Source: Spirochaetales bacterium
GTDB taxonomy: Bacteria > Spirochaetota > Spirochaetia > DSM-27196 > SKKC01
Assembly (NCBI GenBank): GCA_007135605.1
Contig: SLIN01000043.1
Coordinates: 1-44,086, forward strand
Direction: 5' to 3'
DNA length: 44,086 bases
Of this stretch, positions 1 to 5,973 are shown piece by piece (position 1 is the stretch's first letter; each line of letters starts with the position of its first letter). A program made the position numbers and the translations under genes. The notes below the pieces were generated by a model. It did no database searches, had not been told where the DNA came from, and saw only the letters and a list, made by a program, of their open reading frames with translations.

Positions 1-116
1 GGAATCGCGACCTGCGCCGGCGCCGCCATTGTCTCGATTGGGCGATCGGTCGTGAGATCTTTCTCTTCCGGCAGGTGCAAGCCGCCAATCGGGAATTTCT
101 TCAGTGTTTCTGCCAT
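1..116 (-). CDS. rnfC: RnfC N-terminus, Rnf ion-translocating oxidoreductase subunit C (partial)
   Basis: Only the first 38 codons lie in the window; the gene runs off the left edge. Translating the minus strand from the ATG at 116-114 gives a start reading MAETLKKFPIGGLHLPEEKD, followed by a TDRPIE segment and APAQVAI. This matches the family's N-terminal motif: an F-x-G-G-[IL]-H-x-P-E-x-K block, then a conserved proline/isoleucine stretch leading into the first alpha/beta domain. A clear Shine-Dalgarno AAGGAG sits 9 bases upstream of the ATG, which decides the start. RnfC is the NADH-binding, [4Fe-4S]-carrying peripheral subunit of the Rnf complex, which couples ferredoxin:NAD+ electron transfer to Na+ or H+ transport. 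The gene is divergent from rplU. The call rests on a short stretch, so a related SLBB-domain protein cannot be fully excluded. Confidence 0.7.
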   Translation of the reverse strand, partial: MAETLKKFPIGGLHLPEEKDLTTDRPIETMAAPAQVAI

Positions 117-161
117 GCAAGGCTACTCCTTGGGGGCGAAGCTCGACTCATCGTCCGCGCC

Positions 162-190
162 ATAGTACCGACGTCGGCGGCGTGTGTATA
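162..190 (-). promoter_or_regulatory. Candidate rnfC promoter with palindromic spacer
   Basis: On the minus strand TATACA (190-185) lies 17 bp before TACTAT (167-162), a moderate sigma-70-type match about 45 bases before the rnfC start. The spacer contains the perfect palindrome CCGACGTCGG at 168-177, which could be an operator. Evidence is by motif only. Confidence 0.3.
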
Positions 191-372
191 TCGCACTCGG
201 CTCGACAGCCCCGAATTCGTCATAGTTTCCGCTCGACGAAATATTCGCGGACATCAACAAAATCGATATTTTTCTATCTACTACCAGAAAGTACCGCGCC
301 GTGCAACCGCTGTAAAGGGTGTGCGGAGAAATAGTAGTACCGGCGCATGACTATAATATCAGACTCGGATGT

Positions 373-400
373 GGCGCCGTCCGCCCGGCGCCGTCCGCCC
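373..400 (+). repeat. 14-bp tandem duplication upstream of the rplU promoter
   Basis: GGCGCCGTCCGCCC occurs twice head to tail (373-386 and 387-400), ending 2 bases before the -35 of rplU. It contains the palindrome GGCGCC. It could be a recent slippage duplication or a paired protein-binding site. Confidence 0.8.
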
Positions 401-402
401 GG

Positions 403-432
403 TTGACCCTCGTTCGCGTTGCATTGTATATA
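403..432 (+). promoter_or_regulatory. rplU promoter, TTGACC-18-TATATA
   Basis: TTGACC at 403-408 and TATATA at 427-432 are separated by 18 bp. The predicted start of transcription near 439 leaves a leader of about 30 bases before the rplU ATG, too short for a typical L21 leader fold. The same TTGACC-18 arrangement recurs before grpE and purF. Confidence 0.6.
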
Positions 433-471
433 GACTGCTACGCCATTGAACCAATTATGTTGAGAGGAATT

Positions 472-786
472 ATGTACGCACTCGTAGAGATTGCCGGCAA
501 GCAGTATAAGGCCGAAGAAGGTGCGCTCCTTAAGGTTGACAAGCTGAACGCGAATGAGGGGGATACGCTCAAGCTCGATTCGGTGCTGCTTCTCAACCAG
601 AAGGGAAGCGTTGCCGTGGGTAACCCGTTCATCGACGGTGCGGTTGTCACCGCGACGGTGGAAGGCGGCGGGCGCGACGACAAGATTACCGTCTTCAAGT
701 ACAAGCGGCGAAAGCGATATAAGCGAAAGCACGGACACCGCCGGCACTATTCACTTCTACGAGTGCGAGATGTGAAAGGCGCGTAG
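472..786 (+). CDS. rplU: Large ribosomal subunit protein bL21
   Basis: A 104-residue protein, the usual length for L21, beginning MYALVEIAGKQYKAEEG. The N-terminal A-L-V-E-I-x-G-K-Q-Y motif and the basic C-terminal stretch K-Y-K-R-R-K-R-Y-K-R-K-x-G-H-R-x-x-Y are diagnostic. It binds 23S rRNA in the large subunit. The ATG at 472 is chosen because the L21 fold starts there and GAGAGG (462-467) precedes it; the longer upstream in-frame extension has no family match and would run back through the promoter. It heads the rplU-prp-rpmA-obgE cluster conserved in many bacteria. Confidence 0.95.
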   Translation: MYALVEIAGKQYKAEEGALLKVDKLNANEGDTLKLDSVLLLNQKGSVAVGNPFIDGAVVTATVEGGGRDDKITVFKYKRRKRYKRKHGHRRHYSLLRVRDVKGA

Positions 787-804
787 ACGCTGATTTGCGG
801 CGAC

Positions 805-1170
805 GTGTTTACGATAGACGTGATTACCGTAACGGTGGAGATCGCAAACGAAACGGTCCGACGGCTTGAGTCGCTCGGACACGCGGTAACGGGTGTTTCG
901 AGAACCGATGAGGCGGAGGGGAGTATACCGTGCGCGGCGGTATCGTCCTTGCTGCGCGCAGCCGCAGCGTCGTTGGCCGAGAGCCCGGCCGTGGATGCGG
1001 TGGGTTCCGCGTCGAGTCCCGGTTCACTTGCGATCAATGTTACAGCGGTCTACGATGAGCGGTGGCTCCGTGGCGTGAGTGATGTCATTCTTGCGGGATT
1101 GCGCGGAATTGAAAGCGACTTCCCGGAGGAGCTTGAAGTGAAGATTATGCATACAGACAGGAGAGTGTGA
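805..1170 (+). CDS. prp: Ribosomal-processing cysteine protease Prp (YsxB family)
   Basis: A 121-residue protein between rplU and rpmA, the classic position of Prp/YsxB. The family's catalytic residues are visible: His26 in the L-G-H-A motif and Cys43 in C-A-A-V-S. In Firmicutes Prp removes an N-terminal extension from L27 so that it can function in the ribosome. Here the neighbouring L27 begins MAHKKGGG with no such extension, so the usual substrate site is missing. The segment 65-90 is alanine/serine rich and divergent. The start is a GTG at 805 without an obvious ribosome site; another GTG at 820 is also possible. Translation is probably coupled, since rpmA starts 4 bases after this stop. 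Confidence 0.8.
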   Translation: MFTIDVITVTVEIANETVRRLESLGHAVTGVSRTDEAEGSIPCAAVSSLLRAAAASLAESPAVDAVGSASSPGSLAINVTAVYDERWLRGVSDVILAGLRGIESDFPEELEVKIMHTDRRV

Positions 1171-1174
1171 GCGT

Positions 1175-1480
1175 ATGGCACACAAGAAAGGTGGAGGAAG
1201 CTCCAAGAACGGACGTGACAGCCATTCCAAGCGGCTTGGTGTGAAGCGATTCGGCGGTGAAACCGTGAAGGCCGGGTCGATACTGGTACGTCAGCGAGGA
1301 ACACAGTTTCATCCGGGTCAGAATGTGGGAATCGGCAAGGACGATACGCTCTTTGCTCGTCTAAGCGGTACCGTAGCATTCAGCCGTAAGAAAGGCCGGC
1401 GTTTTATCTCGATCGAGCCGGTTCAGGTCGCCGGTTCGCATGCTGAAGAACCGGCTCAGAGTGCGAACGCCGCTTCGTAG
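1175..1480 (+). CDS. rpmA: Large ribosomal subunit protein bL27
   Basis: A 101-residue L27 beginning [20 protein letters not shown], with the conserved G-V-K-R-F-G-G-x-x-V-x-A-G-x-I-x-V-R-Q-R-G-T motif. The N-terminal arm reaches towards the peptidyl-transferase centre in known ribosomes. The mature-type N-terminus is encoded directly, as in E. coli, with no cleavable leader of the Firmicute kind. AGGAG about 10 bases upstream fixes the ATG. The family core ends around residue 84; the last 15 or so residues ([11 protein letters not shown] at the end) are an acidic/alanine-rich tail typical of extended L27 proteins. Confidence 0.95.
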   Translation: MAHKKGGGSSKNGRDSHSKRLGVKRFGGETVKAGSILVRQRGTQFHPGQNVGIGKDDTLFARLSGTVAFSRKKGRRFISIEPVQVAGSHAEEPAQSANAAS

Positions 1481-1503
1481 GGGCTATTTCTCAACGGTAC
1501 ACT

Positions 1504-2502
1504 GTGGCTTCCTTCGTTGACGAGGTTACGCTGACACTCGAGTCGGGCCACGGCGGAGCGGGCGCGGTGAGTTTCCGCCGTGAGAAGTACGTTCCGAAAG
1601 GCGGGCCGGACGGAGGCGACGGCGGCGACGGAGGCAACGTAATCGTTCGAAGGCGCGAAAACGTTAAAACTCTTTCCCATCTGGCCGGAAAGAGCTCGCT
1701 CTCGGCGCAGCGCGGACGGAGCGGGTCGGGCCGAAATAGACACGGGGCCGACGGTCGCGATCTCGTGCTCGATCTTCCACCGGGAAGTGTCGTATACGAT
1801 GCGGACACCGCCGAAAGCCTCGCCGACCTCGCCGAACAATCGAGTTATGTGCTGCTCCACGGAGGGCGCGGCGGCAAAGGAAATACGCACTTTGCCACCA
1901 GCACTCATCAGACTCCTCGGTTTGCACAGGAGGGCCTACCGGGCAGGCGGCTGCGTGCCCGTATCGAGATCCGGCTCGTTGCCGATGTCGGGCTTGTCGG
2001 GCTTCCGAACGCGGGTAAGTCGAGTTTGCTCAGCGCCGTGAGCAATGCCCGGCCCCGAGTCGGCTCCTACCCGTTCACGACCACGGTGCCTAATCTCGGT
2101 GTGTATCGCAAAGATCGGCTCGACGTCGTTATCGCGGATATTCCGGGGATAATCGAGGGAGCCGCGGAGGGACACGGGCTGGGATTGCGTTTTCTGAAGC
2201 ATATCTCTCGCACCGCCGGATTGCTCTATCTCATCGACCTCTCCAATCCCGATCCGGTTTCCGATGTTCACACCCTCGAGCGGGAGATTTCCGCCTACGG
2301 GGGAGGGCTCGAGTCGAAACCGCGCCTGCTGGTAGGAAACAAGCTTGATATCGCCGATCCCGAACGTGTCGCCGCGTTTCGCGATGCATTTCCAACCGAT
2401 ACAGTTCTGACGATAAGCGTAGCTACACATCAAGGGTTGCGGAGTCTTGGCGATACGTTGCTCGAGGCGGTTCACGGTACCGGTAATGAACGAGACACGT
2501 AG
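1504..2502 (+). CDS. obgE: GTPase ObgE/CgtA
   Basis: A 332-residue Obg GTPase. Residues 1-157 form the glycine-rich Obg fold (PKGGPDGGDGGDGGN at 31-45). The G domain follows with G1 GLPNAGKS at 166-173, G3 DIPG at 212-215, G4 NKLD at 279-282 and G5 SVA near 305. There is no C-terminal OCT domain, so this is the short form. Obg binds the large subunit and links ribosome assembly to GTP and (p)ppGpp levels. The start is GTG at 1504. Its end overlaps the nadD start by 17 bases, pointing to coupled translation. Confidence 0.95.
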   Translation: MASFVDEVTLTLESGHGGAGAVSFRREKYVPKGGPDGGDGGDGGNVIVRRRENVKTLSHLAGKSSLSAQRGRSGSGRNRHGADGRDLVLDLPPGSVVYDADTAESLADLAEQSSYVLLHGGRGGKGNTHFATSTHQTPRFAQEGLPGRRLRARIEIRLVADVGLVGLPNAGKSSLLSAVSNARPRVGSYPFTTTVPNLGVYRKDRLDVVIADIPGIIEGAAEGHGLGLRFLKHISRTAGLLYLIDLSNPDPVSDVHTLEREISAYGGGLESKPRLLVGNKLDIADPERVAAFRDAFPTDTVLTISVATHQGLRSLGDTLLEAVHGTGNERDT

Positions 2503-3094
2503 ACCCGCACTATTCGGAGGATCATTCGATCCGCTGCATATAGGGCACCTCCATATTGCCGATGCCGCCCTCGCCGGCGGGCGTTTTGATGCAGTTTTCT
2601 TTGTCCCCGCGTTTCGATCCCCACACAAGGCGGATGGTTACGGGGCCCCGGATGAGGCGCGTATCACAATGGTTCGTTCCACGATCGATCGTCGCGCGCG
2701 AATGCATCTGCTGCCGTGGGAGCTTGAGCGTCCAGGGCCGTCGTACACCATCGATACGCTCGAGCAGTTCATCAAAATATATGACGGCGATGAGGAGCCC
2801 GGGCTTATAGTCGGTGACGATTTGCTCGAGCATTTCGACACATGGGAGCGTTATGAGGAGATTCTCTCGAGGGCGACACTCGTTGTCGGGGCACGTCCGC
2901 CCGAGGAGCCCGCAAGTCGATCGCGATATCAGAGACTTAAAGAGCTCGGTGCCCGATTTGTAGAGCTGGACAATGCCGCAATTGCCGTTTCTGCAAGCGA
3001 TATTCGACGAAGAGTGGCTGGTGGATTGCCGTATCGCGATCTTGTTCCCGAGACGGTCTACAACATCATTGAAACGCATCATCTGTACAGGTAA
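2486..3094 (+). CDS. nadD: Nicotinate-nucleotide adenylyltransferase
   Basis: A 202-residue NadD, which transfers AMP to nicotinate mononucleotide in NAD synthesis. The nucleotidyltransferase signature GGSFDPLHIGHLHIADAAL is near the N-terminus (about residues 11-29), S-P-H-K follows at about 45, and S-A-S-D-I-R-R-R-V near 173 is the ISSTxIR-type motif. The ATG at 2486 is the first that gives a normal family N-terminus; it lies inside the end of obgE, and there is no strong ribosome site of its own, so it is probably translated by coupling. Next comes the LCP-like gene, then rsfS; nadD-rsfS linkage is common in bacteria. Confidence 0.93.
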   Translation: MNETRRPALFGGSFDPLHIGHLHIADAALAGGRFDAVFFVPAFRSPHKADGYGAPDEARITMVRSTIDRRARMHLLPWELERPGPSYTIDTLEQFIKIYDGDEEPGLIVGDDLLEHFDTWERYEEILSRATLVVGARPPEEPASRSRYQRLKELGARFVELDNAAIAVSASDIRRRVAGGLPYRDLVPETVYNIIETHHLYR

Positions 3095-3118
3095 GGTCGA
3101 CCAGGAGATGGAGCATCC

Positions 3119-4369
3119 ATGAGCGCGCGAGTCCGTATCGACAGTTCGTTGGTGTTTGTACTGCTGATCCTGCTTATTCTCGGCGGTACGGCTCTCTTCA
3201 TATATCTGCAGGTGCGCAGCGATGTGGTTTCCGAGTACGTCGATCGGGAAGAGCAGCTTGTTGTTCTGATGACACTGGCCGACGACAACGATCGACCGTT
3301 GACGACGCAAGTCTTCATCTACGAGCCTACGACCGCTCGAGCGGCGCTATTCGATATCCCCGGTGATACCGGTGCGATTCTGCGCTCGTTGGGACGAACC
3401 GATCGAATCGACGAGTTGCTCGTCAGTTCAGGGATCGAGCCGTATCGCGATCGAATCGGTGAGATGCTCTCGATATCGATACCGTTTTATGTTCACATCG
3501 GACGGTCGGAGAGCGAGGATCTCGTAGATCTGTTACAAGGGATGGATCTATTCCCTGCGGATTCCGTCCAGCCTATCGGTACCGACCTGAATCTTACCGC
3601 AACGGTCGTCGAGAGCAACGGTGGTCTGAATGGAGATCTCCCCATCGGCTTCCCGTCCGGACGTCTTCGGCTGGAGGGGCCACGTGCGCTTGCGTATCTC
3701 GAGTCCTCGGTTGCCGACGAACTGGATACCGATCGTCTCAACCGACGGCAGGGTTTCGTCGAGAGTCTACTCATTCGCCTGAGTGATGAAGCGGAAGTGC
3801 TGGTCGAACCGCGGGGGTTGCGGGTCGTGGAGTCGCTGATCGACACTAACATGGACTCGCGAGCACTGGAATCGTTTCTTCGTGAGCTCGGGCGAATGGA
3901 TACCGGACGTATAGCTCGGCAGAGGATCGCCGGCTCCTATCGGAGTGTCGAGGTCGACGGGGAGGAGCGCGAGCTCCTGTTTCCTCATTTCGAAGGACAA
4001 TGGATACGTGAGACCGTGTCGCAGGTTCGCGACAGCCTTCGTACAAGCAGGCCTACTGAGCCCGATACCGACACAATTGTGCTCGAAGTTCTGAATGGGA
4101 CGACCTCGGTAGGGCTTGCTCGTCGAACACACGATCTGTACCAACGGCTCGGGCTCTTCGAGGTCCACAGGTACGATAACGCCGATTCACACGACTACGA
4201 GCACACGAAAGTCATCGACCGGCGGGGCGACGGCTGGATGGCGAACCGGGTAGCCGAAGTTATACGTGCTCGGAACGTTGTGAACGAGCCGAGCGAGGAT
4301 CCGAACGACCCGGTCGATGTCACCTTGATACTTGGACAGGATTTTGATGGTAGATACGTTCGACAGTAG
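3119..4369 (+). CDS. Membrane-anchored LCP (LytR-CpsA-Psr)-like protein with LytR_C domain, catalytic residues altered
   Basis: A 416-residue protein with a short cytoplasmic start, one membrane segment at about 10-30 and the rest outside. Residues about 45-220 look like a divergent LCP domain: DIPGDT (79-84) aligns with the usual S-I-P-R-D-T, and TDRLNRRQ (204-211) with the D-x-x-R-x-x-R-Q element. Residues about 318-409 match the LytR C-terminal domain (VLEVLNGTTSVGLA onward). LCP enzymes ligate glycopolymers to peptidoglycan. Here the arginine of PRDT is Gly, and the A-L-x-Y-x-R-x-R site reads ALAYLESS, so known catalytic arginines are missing. I infer a structural or binding role in the periplasm. 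The ribosome site GGAGATGGAG precedes the ATG. The gene overlaps rsfS. Confidence 0.7.
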   Translation: MSARVRIDSSLVFVLLILLILGGTALFIYLQVRSDVVSEYVDREEQLVVLMTLADDNDRPLTTQVFIYEPTTARAALFDIPGDTGAILRSLGRTDRIDELLVSSGIEPYRDRIGEMLSISIPFYVHIGRSESEDLVDLLQGMDLFPADSVQPIGTDLNLTATVVESNGGLNGDLPIGFPSGRLRLEGPRALAYLESSVADELDTDRLNRRQGFVESLLIRLSDEAEVLVEPRGLRVVESLIDTNMDSRALESFLRELGRMDTGRIARQRIAGSYRSVEVDGEERELLFPHFEGQWIRETVSQVRDSLRTSRPTEPDTDTIVLEVLNGTTSVGLARRTHDLYQRLGLFEVHRYDNADSHDYEHTKVIDRRGDGWMANRVAEVIRARNVVNEPSEDPNDPVDVTLILGQDFDGRYVRQ

Positions 4370-4724
4370 AGGATTCGTGCTCGAGGCCGCTGAGCTGCTT
4401 GATGACCACAAGGGGCGGGATACGGTCGCGATCGATGTCCACGGTATCTCCTCGATCACCGACTATCTGGTGATAACCACCGTAACCAGCAATATGCAGA
4501 TGCGTGGGCTGCTGGAGCGACTTGCCGAGCATTGTGACCACTATCAGGTCGCTCAGCTCAACTCGCATAAACGACCCGATGATACCGGTTGGGTGCTGCT
4601 TGACTGTGAGTTCGTCGTGTTCCACCTGATGACTCGAGAGATGCGCGAATTTTACGAGCTGGAGCGCCTCTGGTTCGCCGGAGAAAAGGTGTACGGTGGT
4701 GCCGTAGAAGGGCGGGCGGAATAG
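4347..4724 (+). CDS. rsfS: Ribosomal silencing factor RsfS
   Basis: A 125-residue RsfS (Iojap/DUF143). Family landmarks are L-L-D-D-H-K-x-x-D-x-V-A-I-D-V-x-x-I-S-S-I-T-D-Y near the start and W-V-L-L-D-C-x-x-V-V-x-H followed by R-E-F-Y-x-L-E-R-L-W at the end. RsfS binds L14 and blocks subunit joining when nutrients are short. The ATG at 4347 is preferred because AGGA lies 5 bases before it; an in-frame TTG at 4332 is the alternative. The start overlaps the end of the LCP-like gene by 23 bases. The usual C-terminal G-D-x-V-V-H glycine-aspartate is changed to E-F here, a minor divergence. A palindrome follows 6 bases after the stop. Confidence 0.92.
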   Translation: MVDTFDSRGFVLEAAELLDDHKGRDTVAIDVHGISSITDYLVITTVTSNMQMRGLLERLAEHCDHYQVAQLNSHKRPDDTGWVLLDCEFVVFHLMTREMREFYELERLWFAGEKVYGGAVEGRAE

Positions 4725-4730
4725 TTCGGG

Positions 4731-4747
4731 AGTTTGTCCGACAAACT
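4731..4747. repeat. 17-bp palindrome at the rsfS / hyperacidic-gene convergent junction
   Basis: AGTTTGTCCGACAAACT is a perfect inverted repeat (8-base arms around one C). It starts 6 bases after the rsfS stop and overlaps the stop codon of the minus-strand gene. The arm sequence is the same as the outer arms of the larger element at 22336-22464, which also sits directly after a minus-strand stop codon. It could act as a small bidirectional terminator or be the remnant of a mobile repeat. Confidence 0.65.
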
Positions 4748-5042
4748 AGTCGTCCGACTCGTCTATGAGTGAGTCGTCGATTTCGTCATCAAATTCGTCA
4801 TCGTCGTCATCACCATCGTACAAGTCTTCGTCCGTGTCGAAATCGTACTCCTCGTCCACGTCCAGACCATCGTCATCGAACGCCTCGTCGTCCGGGTCGA
4901 TATCGTCCAGAGCATCACCGGCGATCTCGTCGTCCATATCCGTATCCACCTCTTCGAAATCATCCGAGTCAAAGTCATCGTCTTCCGGCGGACCCGGATC
5001 TCCGTTCGAATCTGAAGCGTACGGCCGTTCTCGTTGGTCCAT
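4746..5042 (-). CDS. Small hyperacidic protein of unknown function
   Basis: A 98-residue protein in which well over half of all residues are Asp or Glu, with runs such as GDDDDDEFDDEIDD near the end and almost no basic residues after the first five. It has no signal peptide, membrane segment, cysteine or recognisable fold, and is probably disordered. The gene is judged real because an excellent ribosome site, AGGAGGGGG, lies 8 bases before its ATG, and a TTGACT-17-TACAGT promoter lies just upstream on the same strand. The reverse strand yields serine-rich frames that are shadows of the GAC/GAT codons. Possible roles are nucleic-acid mimicry, chaperoning of a basic protein, or an RNA-polymerase delta-like tail, but none is shown. 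I do not recognise the family. Confidence 0.75.
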   Translation of the reverse strand: MDQRERPYASDSNGDPGPPEDDDFDSDDFEEVDTDMDDEIAGDALDDIDPDDEAFDDDGLDVDEEYDFDTDEDLYDGDDDDDEFDDEIDDSLIDESDD

Positions 5043-5068
5043 GGGTGCCCCCTCCTGCGTACGACCAA

Positions 5069-5097
5069 ACTGTATGGAGCCGAAGGCCGCGAGTCAA
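5069..5097 (-). promoter_or_regulatory. Promoter of the hyperacidic gene, TTGACT-17-TACAGT
   Basis: On the minus strand TTGACT (5097-5092) and TACAGT (5074-5069) are 17 bp apart, giving a leader of about 20 bases before the ATG at 5042. It lies in the short divergent region shared with the HAD gene. Confidence 0.5.
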
Positions 5098-5135
5098 TTG
5101 CGTAGAGCCCACCGGAACGGGTACGCTGCGTCCCT

Positions 5136-5834
5136 ATGCATCTTCGCGCTGTAGCGTTCGACATCGATGGAACTCTTTACCCCAATCGCGTCATGATGCG
5201 TCGTAGTGTCGGGTTCGGGATACGTCACGCGCGTCTGTTGTATCATTTCGCGAAAGTGCGCAAGGTAATCCGTTCGACTCGTCCGATCGAAGACTTCTAT
5301 CGACTTCAGGCACGGCTCATGGCGGATGCACTTGGACGCCCGGAGGAATCGGTACGTACAGAGATTCAACGGAACATATACGATCGATGGGAGCTCGTGT
5401 TGAAGCGTGTTCCGTTATATGACCAGGTTCCGGACTTGCTTGACGAGCTCGAACGATCCGGACTCCGACTCGGGGTGATGAGTGATTTTCCCGTCGCGCG
5501 CAAAATCGAGCTACTCGGTCTCGACGGGCGATGGGATTGTGCGATTTCCACCGAGCAAGTCGGCTATCTGAAGCCGAATCCGGAGCCGTTCGAAAGGCTG
5601 ATCGAGTGCCTTGACGTAGACCCTTCGGAGATACTTTACGTCGGTAACAGCTACGAGTATGACGTAGTCGGAGCAAGCCGCGCGGGTTTACGCACCGCTT
5701 GGCTCAACGATCGGGGCGGCACGAGTAACGCGACCGAAGCCTCAATCCAGCCCGATTTCACCTTCTCGCACTATCGCGAGCTCCGTACATGGCTGGGCCC
5801 GTATCTCACCTCAGGAACCCAAAGTATACAATAG
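5136..5834 (+). CDS. HAD-superfamily (subfamily IA) hydrolase
   Basis: A 232-residue phosphatase-like protein. Motif I DIDGT at 9-13 carries the nucleophilic Asp and the acid/base Asp; motif II is the Ser of V-M-S-D-F near 116; motif III the Lys of G-Y-L-K-P-N-P; motif IV G-N-S-Y-E-Y-D-V near 167-174. An alpha-helical cap lies between motifs I and II, as in subfamily IA (phosphoglycolate phosphatase, pyrimidine nucleotidase and similar). The substrate cannot be read from sequence. It is divergent from the hyperacidic gene and precedes the coiled-coil gene by 139 bases. No strong ribosome site is visible before the ATG. Confidence 0.85.
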   Translation: MHLRAVAFDIDGTLYPNRVMMRRSVGFGIRHARLLYHFAKVRKVIRSTRPIEDFYRLQARLMADALGRPEESVRTEIQRNIYDRWELVLKRVPLYDQVPDLLDELERSGLRLGVMSDFPVARKIELLGLDGRWDCAISTEQVGYLKPNPEPFERLIECLDVDPSEILYVGNSYEYDVVGASRAGLRTAWLNDRGGTSNATEASIQPDFTFSHYRELRTWLGPYLTSGTQSIQ

Positions 5835-5973
5835 TAGACACTACACACGGCTTTGCGCCCGGTTCCGCCGGCAGAGCGAATTGGCCTCTATTCTACGCGA
5901 TCTTTCCTTCTCTTACTGGCGATTATGTGCTATATACTATTACTGGGAACATGTTTACTGGGAGAGGGAACAT

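Larger units (their letters stand above)
117..471. other. Divergent intergenic region between rnfC and rplU
   Basis: This 355-base gap holds no convincing gene; reading frames across it are short, lack ribosome sites and have unlike codon use. It contains the rnfC Shine-Dalgarno (about 126-131), a candidate minus-strand promoter with a 10-base palindrome, an isolated perfect TATAAT at 352-357 without a good -35, a 14-bp tandem duplication (373-400), and the strong rplU promoter (403-432). Confidence 0.6.

Noticed and set aside
319-471. N-terminal extension of L21 upstream of the ATG at 472
   Set aside because: It has no L21 similarity and crosses the promoter and the tandem repeat.
4765-5206. 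Serine-rich and Arg/His/Pro-rich plus-strand frames opposite the hyperacidic gene
   Set aside because: They are complements of GAC/GAT/GAG runs; only the minus strand has a ribosome site and promoter.
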